From Clitoria ternatea (Eukaryota; Streptophyta; Magnoliopsida; Fabales; Fabaceae): 64,000 nucleotides of DNA. Below are positions 12,860 to 23,196 of the stretch, in pieces. Where the stretch lies: the NCBI GenBank assembly GCA_037962975.1, contig CM075671.1, positions 155,919,501 to 155,983,500 on the forward strand. The letters run 5' to 3'. The position numbers and the translations under genes are program-made. Numbering within the stretch: position 1 is the first letter of the stretch; every line of letters begins with the position of its first letter. The notes beneath the pieces are model-generated. The model did not search any database and was not told the origin of the DNA. It worked only from the letters and a program-made list of their open reading frames with translations.

Positions 12860-12912
12860 CTTTCTTTTCTTTTGATACTTTTCTTTTCTTTTGATACTTT
12901 TCTTTTCTTTTG
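12860..12912. repeat. Short tandem repeat, unit CTTTTCTTTTGATACTT-like
   Basis: About three units of a 19-bp pyrimidine-rich repeat within the leader of the minus-strand element. On the sense strand of the element it is purine-rich. Confidence 0.75.
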
Positions 12913-13695
12913 CCTCTCAAGATTTCAAGATAACAACACCAATTTTATAATACCAAAACTGAATTGCACAAATGGTTCAACTAGTTCAATTAATGCTTCT
13001 TGCTTAAGGCAAATTATGCAACCTTCTCCTAAATTGATGTATAGGAGGTGACTAAAATCTTTTTTGACAAGTTTTGTTTTTGATGCAAGCAAGATGAAAA
13101 TAGGAATGTAAAAGAGATATCCTAATAGTGCAACAAAATTAAACCTAGAATCAAACTAAGAATAGAAACTAACAATCCTAAAATTGAGTTGACTTTGGAG
13201 TGTCTTTAATGTGAGACCTCCTAACAAGAATGGAACCTTTGTAGGAGCTAATCAAGATGCTTGAATTGCTCCTAATCCACACGGTTTGCACACTAAAAAG
13301 GGAGAAGCAATTAACTTCCTAGAATTCTAGAAAAGGTTCCACATGGCACTTAACTAACTTCCTAAATTGGCTCTAACTAACAACTAACAATTAACTAACA
13401 TGTAACAACAACCTAACCACCTAATAACTGAAATTAACATGTGCCAAATCTGATTTTTAGAAACTAAAACAGAATGCTAACACAAGTCAACCGAAAATGA
13501 CCACAACAAGATACAAAAATTGAAACCACAAAGAAACTAGCACAAAAACTCAAAAGAACCAAGACTTTTTATGATTTTTCTATGCTAACATGGCATTAAT
13601 AAGGCATATGAATGACTAAGAAACAGAATTCCAGCCAGCAAAAGAAGTGAAAACCGAAAATTAAAATGGAAGAGAAGAAGAAAAGAACCTCCCAA

Positions 13696-13710
13696 GGCTC
13701 AATGATACCA
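13696..13710 (-). other. Primer-binding site (initiator-Met-like) of the CRM-like element
   Basis: On the minus strand, just after the 5' LTR, the sequence reads TGGTATCATTGAGCC. The first eight bases match the initiator tRNA-Met 3' end complement used by chromoviruses; the rest is imperfect. Confidence 0.6.
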
Positions 13711-13712
13711 CA

Positions 13713-14525
13713 TGATGTAGGCTCTTCATGCACTTTCTTGAAGAGAGATGGATCTAGGGCTCTTTCTCCTATCTTCCTTCAAAGCAAGCTTGAGACTTCT
13801 TCTTCAAGGCAAGGGAAACCGAAAAACTAAAGCCTAAACTAGAGGAGAGTGACGCAAAAACAAAGGAAAAGAGAGTGGAAATGGAAGGAGAGAAGGTGGA
13901 CAATGGAGGAAGGCTTAGAAAAAAAGGAGGGGGAAAGGTTGGAGGCCCCTTCCTAAGGTGGAGGAAGATAACTCCACTCACCACCAAGGGAGGGAGAAAC
14001 CCCTTGGATAAGAGCTTGAGAGAGCTCTCAAATTCTAGAGAGAAGGAGGAGAATCTCTCACTAGGAAACACTTAAGTGCTCTCAAATTTTGCAAATGAAT
14101 TAATGGTGGTTGATTACAAAAGGAGAAGCCCTTATATAGGCCATGGAGGATTTCGGCCAAGGACTAGAAGAGTGGGTTTGATCATGACTCTAAGGCCCAT
14201 TAAGAGAAAAGATGAGCAAATGGCCTATACATGGCCCAAAAGGAAAAGTACAAGGCCCAAAAGTGGCCCATTTGACCTTGCAAGGCCCAAATCTATCCTA
14301 TAAGCCTAAAGAAACTATTTAGAAAGTATATTACAAGTAAAGTACACATAGATCCTCATAGGTTCCTTATTGGGCTTAGGCCCACTAGAAGAGAGAAAAG
14401 AGAAAAGGGCTTTATGGATGCTCTCTTTGGCCCGTTTGGTCTTTGCCCTTGTGAGGGGACCTCTATATGCTTCAAGTCCTTTCTCCAATGTAGTGTGAGG
14501 GTCTTCCTTGGGTATGTCCACATTA
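13713..14525 (-). repeat. 5' LTR of the CRM-like element
   Basis: 813 bp, the partner of 6117-6929 with very few differences. It contains the same fragment of integrase tail in the same orientation, which is not expressed here. Flanked on the right by TSD ATGAC. Confidence 0.88.
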
Positions 14526-15191
14526 ATGACTATAGCCAAAGTCCTCCAATTTGGATTTTATTAACCTTTTCTATCTAAAGTTACCTACTCTCATGTCCAG
14601 TAATGTGATAATTGTCAAAGATCGGGCAGTATTTCAAAGAGGAATGAATTAGACCTAAATACCATTCTGGAAGTTGAAGTGTTCGATTGTTGGGGCATTG
14701 ATTTTGTAGGACCATTACTATTCTCATTTTCCAATGAATACATCTTAGTTGTTGTGGATTATGTGTCCAACTAGGCTAAAGCTATAGCTATCCCTAAGGC
14801 GGATGCCAAGACGATGATCAAGTTCTTGAAAAGAAATATCTTTTGCAGGTTTGGTACTTCAAGGATGTTAATTAGTGATGGAGGATCACATTTCTATAAT
14901 GTGTAACTACAAAAATGTTTAAAACATCATAGAGTAAGACATAAAGTGGCATACCCTTATCATCCATAGGCTAACGGGTAGGCTGAGGTTTCAAATTGGG
15001 AGATCAACAAATTTTGGAGAAGACTGTATCCCAAAGTAGAAAAGATTAGTCATAGAGGCTTGATGAAGCTTTGTGGGCCTACAAAACTACATACAAGGCT
15101 CCTACGAGTCTTTCTCCATACTAATTAGTCTTTGGTAAAAGTTGCCATCTACCCGTGGAACTTGAGCACAAGGCATATTGGGCAATGAAGC
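14526..15191 (+). pseudogene. Athila-like integrase fragment (core domain), decayed
   Basis: Continuation of the pol fragment that stopped at 6116. Translation gives the end of the zinc finger (FYWP-like, then a CDNCQR-like segment), then GIDFVGPL, LISDGGSHF and a VSN.EI-type region that mark the DDE core. Several in-frame stops are one transition away from Gln or Trp codons. The sequence ends within AYWAMK at 15191, where the minus-strand solo LTR is inserted, and resumes in frame at 16487. Confidence 0.85.
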
Positions 15192-16481
15192 TGTTAGGAA
15201 ATCCCTAAACATGAGCAGCGGAAAAAAAAGGGGATTCCATAGGATTTGCAAAGTTTCATGTTTCAAAGCACAAAACAAACATAAAAAAATTTGTTTTAGA
15301 TTACCTCTTGAAGAACACCGAAGCAGTCGTAGCCTCGTCCTTTAGGAGTCCACACGAGCACTCCCACCAGAATCGCAACACTTGCCAACTGCTAGTTTGA
15401 CGGGGTGTAGCTCTTGTAACTTTTGTGAATTTGTGTCTCACTTGAGTGAACGGCCTATGAGCATCTTATTCTCTATTTATAGGCTTAGGTTTGACCTAAT
15501 TTGTTCTCTCTAAAAAGTGGGCTCCTTACTCATTCCAAATGGGTTAGGCCCAATAGCTTTATTTTAGTCCACCTAAATTAAGACAACATTTTCTGATGGG
15601 TTTACTCTATGTGTGTGACCCTACAGGTAAAATACCCGGTCATATTAATAATAAATTATTTTATTATTAATATAAAATAAGAACGGCATCTAGCAATGCA
15701 TCATTATGTCTGAATATTATTTAATATCAACATAACCTATAAGTGATAATTATTTAATATGTTTGTTCCTTTTGTCACGATATCCTAATTGGGCCCAAGG
15801 CATGGTCGCGTCATTGTACGGCCCAATTTATTTTACTTGATACCGGAGTAGACTGGATCGGAATAAATATTTAATATTTATTCTTTCTAGCATGGCCATG
15901 CATTTTCTTAGTCTTACTCCATCAAGTGGCCTATAGATATCACTCCTGTCACATAGCATAGACAAATCCCATCTACATCACTCACATCCCTCTACATAAT
16001 TTGTTCATTGCCTAATCATAACCTTTATAGTCCTCTTGTTACAGAAGACGTTTAATTGTATTAAAACAATAAACTCCTCATGTAAGAATCGTAGTGACTT
16101 CAGGTCGAAGGACTACATATACCATTATCACATTGAGAATCGTTTATGACAATCATGTAACGATCCATGCAACGTTCTCATGGTGGGTCTGTCCAGTACA
16201 TCATTACTCTTAATGTGTACCCGTGTGAAGACTTGATATCATTTATATCTATGATTTGTAAGATCAGGTCATCAGTACACTCACACACTAGTCTTAGTGT
16301 ATTTACATGTCCCCATGTAAATACTTGACTAGGGACATTTTAGGAATAACTTTTATATGACCTATTACTCTAAGGATAAATACGTTTTAAAACAATTTTA
16401 AACTGAAATATTTATTTTATTGATAAGCAGAAAAATGATACAAATGAAAAAGCATAAAAGCTCATAGTGCATACACCAACA
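15192..16481 (-). mobile_element. Solo LTR, family C, TSD GAAGC
   Basis: A 1290-bp segment bounded by TGTTAG...CCAACA with GAAGC on both sides (15187-15191 and 16482-16486). It is the reverse-strand relative of the segment at 30765-32032, sharing most blocks, including a TATA-like CTATTTATAGG region near 15475. With no internal region and a perfect duplication it is best read as a solo LTR left by LTR-LTR recombination. The parent lineage is not identifiable without a coding region. The insertion splits an integrase codon run. Confidence 0.85.
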
Positions 16482-17387
16482 GAAGCTGCTCAATTTTGAT
16501 CCACAGGCAGCTGGAGGTTGGAGACTCAATGCATATAAGTCTTCCATCACGATAAAAAGATCCTCCAAAAGAGCTTCTATCCTGGGCAATCAGTGTTGTT
16601 CAATTCCAAGTTGAGACTTTTCCTTGGAAAGCTAAAATCTAAGTGGTCGAGACCTTTTCTGGTGAGGGATGTCAAGCCAAATGGAGCTATAGAGTTACAG
16701 GACCCAGAATCTAAGTGGACCTAGGTAGTCAATGGTCAAAGATTGAAGCCATACTTGGGAGGAGAGGTGGAGAGACTTATCACTCTCATTCACCTTCATG
16801 AACCCTAAAAGAACAAATCAGACATCGAGCTAATGACGTAAAACAAGTGCTTGCTGGGAGGCAACCCTATATTCTAACCCTACCTTTTGTTTTGATTTCT
16901 GTGAAGTTTATGAGTTTGTAGCTTATTTGTGATATTTGTGAATTTAAGAGTGTTCTAGTCTCTTGTGATCCATGGTGGTTGGAATTCAAGAAAAATAAAT
17001 TTTCTGTATTTTTTTACAATCAGTGATGGGGAAGGAAGTTGAGCAATTGGTATAATAGATGTCACTTGGAAAAATTAGAATTTTTATGCATAAGGTTATT
17101 AAACTATGAAAATCTTGGCATTCTTGATGGTTTGAAAGTTGAATAAGCAATTTGGAAGGTCATGATTGAAAGAACGGTGTGAAATATCATTGTGTTGATA
17201 ATTTTGGATTGAAATGCACCTTCATAATTGATAATGTAGTACATTTAGGATAATTAAATTGTTGAACTTGGCTTATGCAATGTGATGATTGATGATAGAA
17301 TTAGCCATGCAGTTTTATGAGAAAAGTGTTCAAATATGATTTTGTGTATTGCCTTTGTGAAAAAAAATAAAGTGTGCTAAGAAATTG
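16482..17387 (+). pseudogene. Athila-like integrase C-terminus and 3' internal region
   Basis: The first 320 bp translate as the integrase tail (LLNFDPQAAG..., later SVLFNSKLRLF), in register with the fragment ending at 15191. Stops and a frame change are present. A conserved block at 16829-16870 follows, then AT-rich non-coding sequence to 17387, where the Tekay-type solo LTR is inserted. I see no further gene in 16880-17387. Confidence 0.8.
16829..16870 (+). other. Conserved post-pol block of Athila-like elements (copy 1)
   Basis: The block GCTAATGACGTAAAACAAG, then TGCTTGCTGGGAGGCAACCC, recurs with few changes at 38771-38812 and more weakly at 53556-53598. In all three it sits just after the end of the coding region. 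Function unknown. Confidence 0.75.
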
Positions 17388-18543
17388 TGTAACATCCCGA
17401 TTTCTAATTTAATTACCGATTGAGACTAAGCCATTAATTAAGGGTTAACTGTAGAATTAGGATTAATGAATAATTAAACTAATTGCTGATTGGTTAGAAA
17501 AGGATTGAATAAATAATGATAATAATAATAATAATGCCAGGCGAAAGGACGCATGTGTCCCTAAGGGTATAAGACAACTTTAGCTCTCTCTTTCCTTCAT
17601 TAATTCTCGCTGGTCAGCTCCTCTGTGCGTGCGTCTGGTCTCCTCCTCCCCTGTTTTCTCTTCTTCCCTCTCATTCGCGTTGAACAGTGAGAGAATCGAG
17701 AGCTTCTGGAGGAACAACAACGCGGCTCTGTTCCACTCCCTGTCCTCTTCTTCCTCTCCGTCGCCTCCTTCCCCCTCCTTCTTCTTCCACTTGGAGCTGT
17801 TAGTGTCCCAGTAGGAAGGCTGTGCTGGGAAGTGCCTTGGAGCCGTGGAGGAGACGAACCCGTTGAAGGAAAGAACAACTCTGGCTCAGGATCAACGCTG
17901 AGTTCGAAGGCTGGTGGAGGAGGAGTAACAGAAGGGTGACCGGTCAGCATTGCAACACAAGGAGTCTCTGAACCCTGATAGCAGGTAGGGGGCACTTTGC
18001 ATGTCAAGTGTATGGTTTATGAACGGATCCTGAGTGCTTGCTTTAATGTGACCTGTTATGTGTGAAATGTGTAGATTGATGTGTTGTGATCGAGTGATTG
18101 TGCATGCAGCTCCCGGATTGGTGATATCTGTGAATTGTTGAGAGTTGTGTAATTCCGTCCTTGAGTGCTTGTTGATATGTCTATGATGCATGCTGTTGAA
18201 ACATGAGAATGCTGAGTGAATACATGTGTGCGTTCCCATTACTGTCGAATGCATGAAATGTAGATTGATACTTGATTTCTATTTAGAACGTTGTACTGGA
18301 ATGCATGATGATTTCATTAAAAATGTCGAGTGGATGTACTGTAATGTTGATTACCCCAAATTGTTTGTTGTGAGTTACCATGATAGATGCATGTGATGCT
18401 GTAGTGGAAATGTGGGATTCCGAGTGAATCTGAATGCTGTGTGGGATCGGTTGTGGCCCATTGGTGGCTGTGTGAGACGCGTCTGGTAAGTTTGGATGCT
18501 TGTTGTGGAATTGTATGAGATTGCATATATGGATGACCCCCAG

Positions 18544-18845
18544 ATTCCTGACCAGTTCCATGAGGACCCGTGGTAGCCGATGGAGCTAGAGCTGGGTCTC
18601 GAGACATCACGGGGTGACCGGTACCACACGGGAAGGGCTAGTGGATGGAGGGTCGGAAAGGCATCTGGAGTCATATAAGATGATGTTCAGTCAGATTCCT
18701 GGTTAGATCCATGAGGACCCGTGGTAGCCGATGGAGCTAGAGCTGGGTCTCGAGACGTCATGGGGTGACCGGTGCCACACGGAAAGGGCTAGTGGACGAG
18801 GGGCCAGGAAGGAATCTGCACTGAAATCACTGTTTAAGTCGGATT
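18544..18845 (+). repeat. 151-bp tandem duplication inside the solo LTR
   Basis: Two diverged units begin at 18544 and 18695, each with CCATGAGGACCCGTGGTAGC and the palindrome GTCTCGAGAC. The related LTR piece at 58870-58980 has a single unit, so the duplication is specific to this copy or subfamily. Confidence 0.85.
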
Positions 18846-19337
18846 CGCATGCATGAGTCTATGAGCATTGTTATTGAGATTATTGTGATTTGCATAGATT
18901 GAATGAATTGAGTGAACTTCGACTAGATGATTTCGGATGAGTGAATTCCGACTGAATGAACATGCATGTATTGATGCCGTTGCTGAGTGTAGTGTGATGC
19001 TATGATTGAGAATGTATGTTATTGTGCAAATTTCGATTGGATGACGTGGTCTGACTCTTATATTAATTGGTAATATATATATATATCGTTATGGATCGAA
19101 CCCGGTAAATTATATAATTGAGGATTGAGGTAAAATCTGAGTCAATAGCTGTCATTTTATATGTAAAAGCTAACCCCTATACCATTTTCAGTGTGTGCAG
19201 GTTGGAATCTGAAGTGATGATAAGGTCTCAGGACCGAGTGAGGTGCACTCCGACCATTGAGTGCTTATTTTGTATTTGTCATGGTTCGTCAGTTGTAGCC
19301 TTGGCCGGCTCATGATAACATTGTTGTGTAACGAATA

Positions 19338-19340
<3 letters not shown>

Positions 19341-19371
<31 letters not shown>
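19341..19371. repeat. (AT)n microsatellite
   Basis: About 15 AT units within the Tekay-type solo LTR. Related LTRs carry AT runs at the homologous place (near 59512 and 63617). Confidence 0.9.
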
Positions 19372-19375
<4 letters not shown>

Positions 19376-19589
19376 CTGAGCTGTTGTGACCTGAGTGTAT
19401 GTTTATATATGTATATGGTTTATGTTGAGAGCTTGTGCTTGCATCGGATAACAGGTGCTGATGAATGAATGATGTTAAGGTAGTGGGTATTTCGAGTGCA
19501 TGATTATGTATGTACTTATATGTTGTATGCGGGTGATTTGTGTCTGGGTAGACTGAGAGGTGTTGATGGATGGAATATTGCTCAGTTAA

Positions 19590-20282
19590 TGATTTTCCGA
19601 GTAGACGTAATTGGGGGAGTCAACTCCAAGTGGGACTGCAATTGGCTATGCCTTCTTGTTCGAGTGATGAAACTTCAATGGATTCTGAGTAAAATATCTT
19701 AGATAGACTTATACTGTGTAAGATCTAATGGGAGAATCCCCGAGTGATATTGAGAGCGGTCATTACCGAGGGAAAAATATAAGTGAAACCCAAGTGAGGA
19801 AGAGTTGTATTCCCGAGTGAAAACCCTGAGTGACCCTCTCCCGAAAGAAGAGTCAGTATAGTGGTTTAGAGTAGAATGAATTCTAGGCGTATGATATCTA
19901 AACCCGAGTGGACCTGGCTGAGGCTTTCCGAGTGATAATGATTGTGGGACCCCTTTTAAGCAAAGGAGGGTCTACTCATTCTCCGAGTATGAAGTGCAAA
20001 TATGCCGAGTGATGAGTGAGTGAGGGAATTCCGACTGTACTCAAGTTTGATGTACACCGAGTGGATAATCCACGTTTCCTGAGTAGATTAAGGCGTGGCC
20101 TTGTGTATAAAGACATAAGGGGCTAAGTTATGGGAAGTACGTGTATTATGGTTATCTCCGAGTGAATGGATGTTAATACCGAGCGATGGGAATTACCGAG
20201 TGTGTTGCTCGCCTCCGTGACTAAAGTGTTCGCCCCAGCGAGTGGGTGTTGCTGGGAGGCTTTTGTTTGATTCCGCTTGAGC
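19590..20282 (+). repeat. CCGAGTG motif array followed by GCTTGAGC-type sites
   Basis: More than a dozen copies of CCGAGTG or close variants (for example near 19815, 19904, 19928, 20004, 20057, 20158, 20196) lie in about 650 bp. They are followed by GCCCCAGC at 20232 and GCTTGAGC at 20275. The same order, CCGAGT array then GCTTGAGC sites, occurs at 59700-60331 and in reverse at 62764-63700. Confidence 0.8.
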
Positions 20283-20624
20283 GTTGTTGCTCTTCTGCTC
20301 AGTTATATCTAATCGGTTTCTGTCACTGCTTTCCCTTCCCCTTCTCTTGGTCTCTCGGTTTAGTTTTTCCCTCCTTGGTCGGCTTTTGCCTCTCTGCCCT
20401 TACACTGTTTGCTAATTACTCCAGTCATTATTTTGGGTCGGATTATGAATGTTTGGCCGACTTTTATTTATTTCATTGCCTTCCTTTCCTTCTCTTTTAG
20501 ACCCGATACCATTGGTTTATTTTGGGAAAAATTTTCCCTGTTTTGGGGTTTTATTTATTATTAAAATAGGGTGTTACAAATTGTGCTTGAAAAATGAAGT
20601 TTTTAGGCAAAAATTGGTATTCTT

Positions 20625-21296
20625 GCTTAAGCGAGAGTCGCAAACATAGGAGTAAATGCTAATAAATGCTTTGTTTGTCAAACTTGCTCAAGCAAGATGA
20701 GATTCACTCAAGCGAGACATGCCGATTTCATTCTGTGACATTTTCGACCAAGTCAGGCGGTTCTCGCTTAAGCGAAATAAATTTCAATTGCTTTTGTTTG
20801 TTTTTCGCCTGAGCAAAACAATTAATGCATTAGGGGCATCAGGTATAAAACTCGCTCAAGCGAGCTTTATCTTGCCTAAGCGAGAGCTGAAAGGTTGCAA
20901 CATGTGGAATGTACACTCAAGTGAGTTATATCTCGCCTAAGTGAGCTTGTTTGGAATTGATTCTGCCAAAGTTTTGCTTGAGCGAAGATTCTTTGCTTAA
21001 GTAATTTTAATAATAAGTATGAGTGTTTTAGTCTTGCTTAAGCGAGTAGCACCTCGCCCAAGTGGGTTTAGTGAGGGGAACAATTATGTGGTGTTTGAAT
21101 TCTCTCACTCAAGAGATACATATCTCAGTTAAGCGAGGGTGACATTTTTTATTATGTGAATACTTCACTTAAGCTGGACAACTTTTGCTTGAACGAAAAT
21201 GTTTTAGTTTGGTTCTGAAAGATTTTCGCTTGAGCAAAACTAATTAAATTGGATTCTGTTGATTTCTTACTTAAGCGAGAAACCTTTCACTTAAGC
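20625..21296. repeat. Phased palindrome array inside the Athila-like element (21 copies)
   Basis: Core starts of GCTTAAGC-type sites, measured by hand: 20625, 20686, 20706, 20746, 20766, 20807, 20854, 20874, 20915, 20935, 20976, 20995, 21036, 21056, 21107, 21127, 21167, 21187, 21228, 21269, 21289. Spacings are 61, 20, 40, 20, 41, 47, 20, 41, 20, 41, 19, 41, 20, 51, 20, 40, 20, 41, 41, 20. Pairs 20 bp apart recur every 61 bp, with spacers of unrelated sequence. The array lies between pol and the envelope-like region, directly upstream of a pyrimidine-rich leader and a splice-like intron. Confidence 0.88.
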
Positions 21297-21466
21297 GAGT
21301 GTGCATCGAGTCAGTTTTTGAAAGTCTTTTAAAAACAAATTGGGAGTTACATTCCTCATTTCTTCTTAAACACATTTTCCTCCTAGTTTCTTCTTCATTC
21401 CCTTATCTGTTCATTCTGAAAGTATTGCGTTCCTATGACTCTCTTCCTTCCTTGACACTTCAACAA

Positions 21467-22081
21467 GTAAGTTCCTTCTTCCTCCTTGCTAAGTTTTATG
21501 TGTATGATAGGTAATGGTGAGTTATTTACCTTTTTCTTGAAGTAAGGTTGGTAGGTGTGTCATGCTTACTTCTCCATTGTGTGAACCTGTAAACTGTTGT
21601 TTCCCTTTCTCATCTTGATGTATGATTAAACTTTCCATGGTTGTTGATAATGTGGTGCTAGAATCAATTTTTTTACTAAAAAGAACATGATAGCCACCAA
21701 CTGTCTGCTAAAATGGGTCAATGAAGCAATAATTCTCAAACTGGTCCTTATGACTGATAATGGGCTAAGTAATTGATAAGTCATGTTGTGTTACCTTTTC
21801 CTCATGGCCCAAGCAATTTATCATGCTAAATCTCAACTTCTTGTTTATATTATTCATGTATATTGTCATCACCTGATATAACATTGTGTTTGGTGAAGTC
21901 TTATACTTCATTGTAAGTTACGTCCTTGATACTGTTTGGTTCCATATTGTCATCTTTGCCATAAAAGCATAATGAGTTGTGCAATTGCTTGCTATCTAAC
22001 TTCAAAGTCATGTAGCATAACAACCCTTCATCTAATGGTGGATTCTTTTGTTTTGTGATGTTGTTTTCAATTTTTTTGCAG
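21467..22081 (+). other. Intron-like segment upstream of the envelope-like frame (copy 1)
   Basis: A donor-like CAA/GTAAGTTCC at 21467 and an acceptor-like polypyrimidine run ending TTTTTTTGCAG at 22081 bound 615 bp. The first ATG follows the acceptor by one base (22083). Layout is typical of a 5'-leader intron. Splicing is inferred, not shown. Confidence 0.55.
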
Positions 22082-22082
22082 G

Positions 22083-22984
22083 ATGGCCCAAACAAAGTAA
22101 GATGTTGCTATGACTTTTGAAACCACTCGACGAGACAAGGGCAAACGCCAAAGGAACATTGAAGAGAACCCTCTAGCAGGACCCTAGATTCGGGATAAAG
22201 ATTGGGCCAAAAGATTTGAAGAGATCCAGCAATGGAACCTTATTTTAGAGTGAAGAGTGGACCTACGAAGAGGGGAATACGATCAATTCATGGATGCACT
22301 AAAGAACCACAAGTGGTTGAGATTCACTAACCCCTACCCTCAGTTTGATCCAGAGATTGTTCAGGAATTTTATGCCAATGCTTGGCCCAAGGATAACTTC
22401 AGGGATTATAGGACCTATGTGAGAGGCACTTGGATCTATTACAATAGAGAAACCATTAATGAGCATCTGGGCTGTCCTTTTACACTTAATAAGTGTAGAA
22501 CCATTTGCAACTATTTCTTCATGAAGGAACATAATAAGCAGTTCTTCACTGGTGAGTTAGAAACTACATTGTGTCTACCAGGTTGTCACTTTTAGAGGGG
22601 CGTGGGCAACCGAAACCCCCTTCACATTTTAAGAAAAGACATGAAGCTCCTTACCCAAGTGTGGACCTCTTTCTTCCTAGCCAATATGACCCCTTCTAGG
22701 CATGCTTCTGATTTGACTTACTAGAAATGCCACTTGTTGAAGTGCATTTTAACCCCAGACATGACAGTGGACATAGCCGTGTTATTTCAGTTGAGATTCA
22801 TAAATTCGCTAGGATAGAGGTAATGACCACAACATCAGGACAAAAGGTGAAGTCAGTTTGGGATTCCCCGCCTTCATTACAGGTCTTTGTGCTGCATATG
22901 GGATCGCTTTTCAGCCGAGTATGCCCATCCGACCACCTGTCGATTGTCGCTTCATCTAGCAGTTATGCACACTTCCAGTATTAG
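22083..22984 (+). pseudogene. Envelope-like / plant-transposon-domain region, copy 1 (decayed)
   Basis: Translation after the ATG is broken by stops at several points. An open stretch at 22257-22595 has protein-like composition, including REFYANAW-like EIVQEFYANAWPKD and YVRGTWIYYNRETINEHLG. This resembles the uncharacterised plant transposon domain (Pfam Transposase_32 as I recall it) common in Athila-like elements. Its position after pol agrees with the envelope-like ORF of that group, though envelope function is unproven for the family. A second open part lies at 22727-22984. The copy is cut off by the duplication junction, so it has lost its C-terminal end. Confidence 0.7.
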
Positions 22985-23196
22985 GACAGGAACCACCATC
23001 ACCACCAGCAGTTGACGACCCAGTAGCAGATGCCACCACTGATCCTACTCACTCTCAGGCTTAGTCTTCCATGGAGGCCCGTATTCTGAGGCTCTCAGCC
23101 AGATGTAAATCCACCAGCAGCATCTCCATCTCTAACAGAGTGTGACCTATAGAGGCATCCTCTATATTCACCAGGGTCTTTATGCTAGTATCCCAT

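Larger units (their letters stand above)
11422..13695 (-). other. CRM-like element 5' leader, no coding signal
   Basis: About 2.3 kb between the PBS and gag. I found no protein-like frame. It contains a low-complexity TAACTAAC-rich stretch (about 11640-12000) and a short pyrimidine tandem repeat (about 12860-12912). Confidence 0.6.
6117..14525 (-). mobile_element. CRM-like chromovirus (Ty3/gypsy), nearly complete, with TSD ATGAC
   Basis: An 8409-bp element on the minus strand has two 813-bp LTRs (6117-6929 and 13713-14525) and the target duplication ATGAC at 6112-6116 and 14526-14530. On the minus strand the order is 5' LTR, PBS, a 2.3-kb leader, gag, protease, RT, RNase H, integrase, PPT and 3' LTR. 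The integrase frame runs on into the 3' LTR and ends at 6719, a habit known for the CRM lineage. The integrase tail (GPF-type segment, then an acidic and a basic tail) also fits CRM. Reina is the main alternative. It is inserted in the integrase region of the older Athila-like element. Frameshifts and stops in gag and pol make it defective. Confidence 0.82.
17388..20578 (+). mobile_element. Solo LTR of Tekay/Del type, TSD AATTG
   Basis: A 3191-bp segment with inverted termini TGTAACATCCC and GGGTGTTACA and the duplication AATTG at 17383-17387 and 20579-20583. No internal region is present, so it is a solo LTR. It is related to 44738-44948 plus 58059-60538 and, in reverse, to 62579-64000: all share the CTTGGCCGGCTCA block (near 19300, 59407 and 63585) and CCGAGT arrays. 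A TATA-like GTATAAGAC near 17568 precedes a pyrimidine-rich stretch, and a CAG/GTAGGGGG site near 17985 resembles a splice donor. The small ORFs in it are not protein-like. Confidence 0.88.
21131..23196 (+). repeat. Tandem duplication, unit 1 (2066 bp)
   Basis: This segment is repeated at 23197-25260 with only scattered substitutions and single-base indels. The junction near 23193-23200 joins CCCATA of the unit end to AAGCGAGGG of the unit start, with about 2 bp of shared sequence. Each unit holds the tail of the palindrome array, the pyrimidine-rich leader, an intron-like segment and the 5' part of the envelope-like frame. Confidence 0.93.

Noticed and set aside
17600..18674. Minus-strand ORFs of 90-135 codons in the Tekay-type solo LTR
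   Set aside because: They are within an LTR, not shared as ORFs with the related LTRs, and have no recognisable motif.
20625..21296. Whether the regularly spaced palindromes could be a CRISPR array
   Set aside because: The repeat is only 8-12 bp, degenerate, spaced at 20 or 41 bp, and sits inside plant retroelements. There are no cas-like genes.
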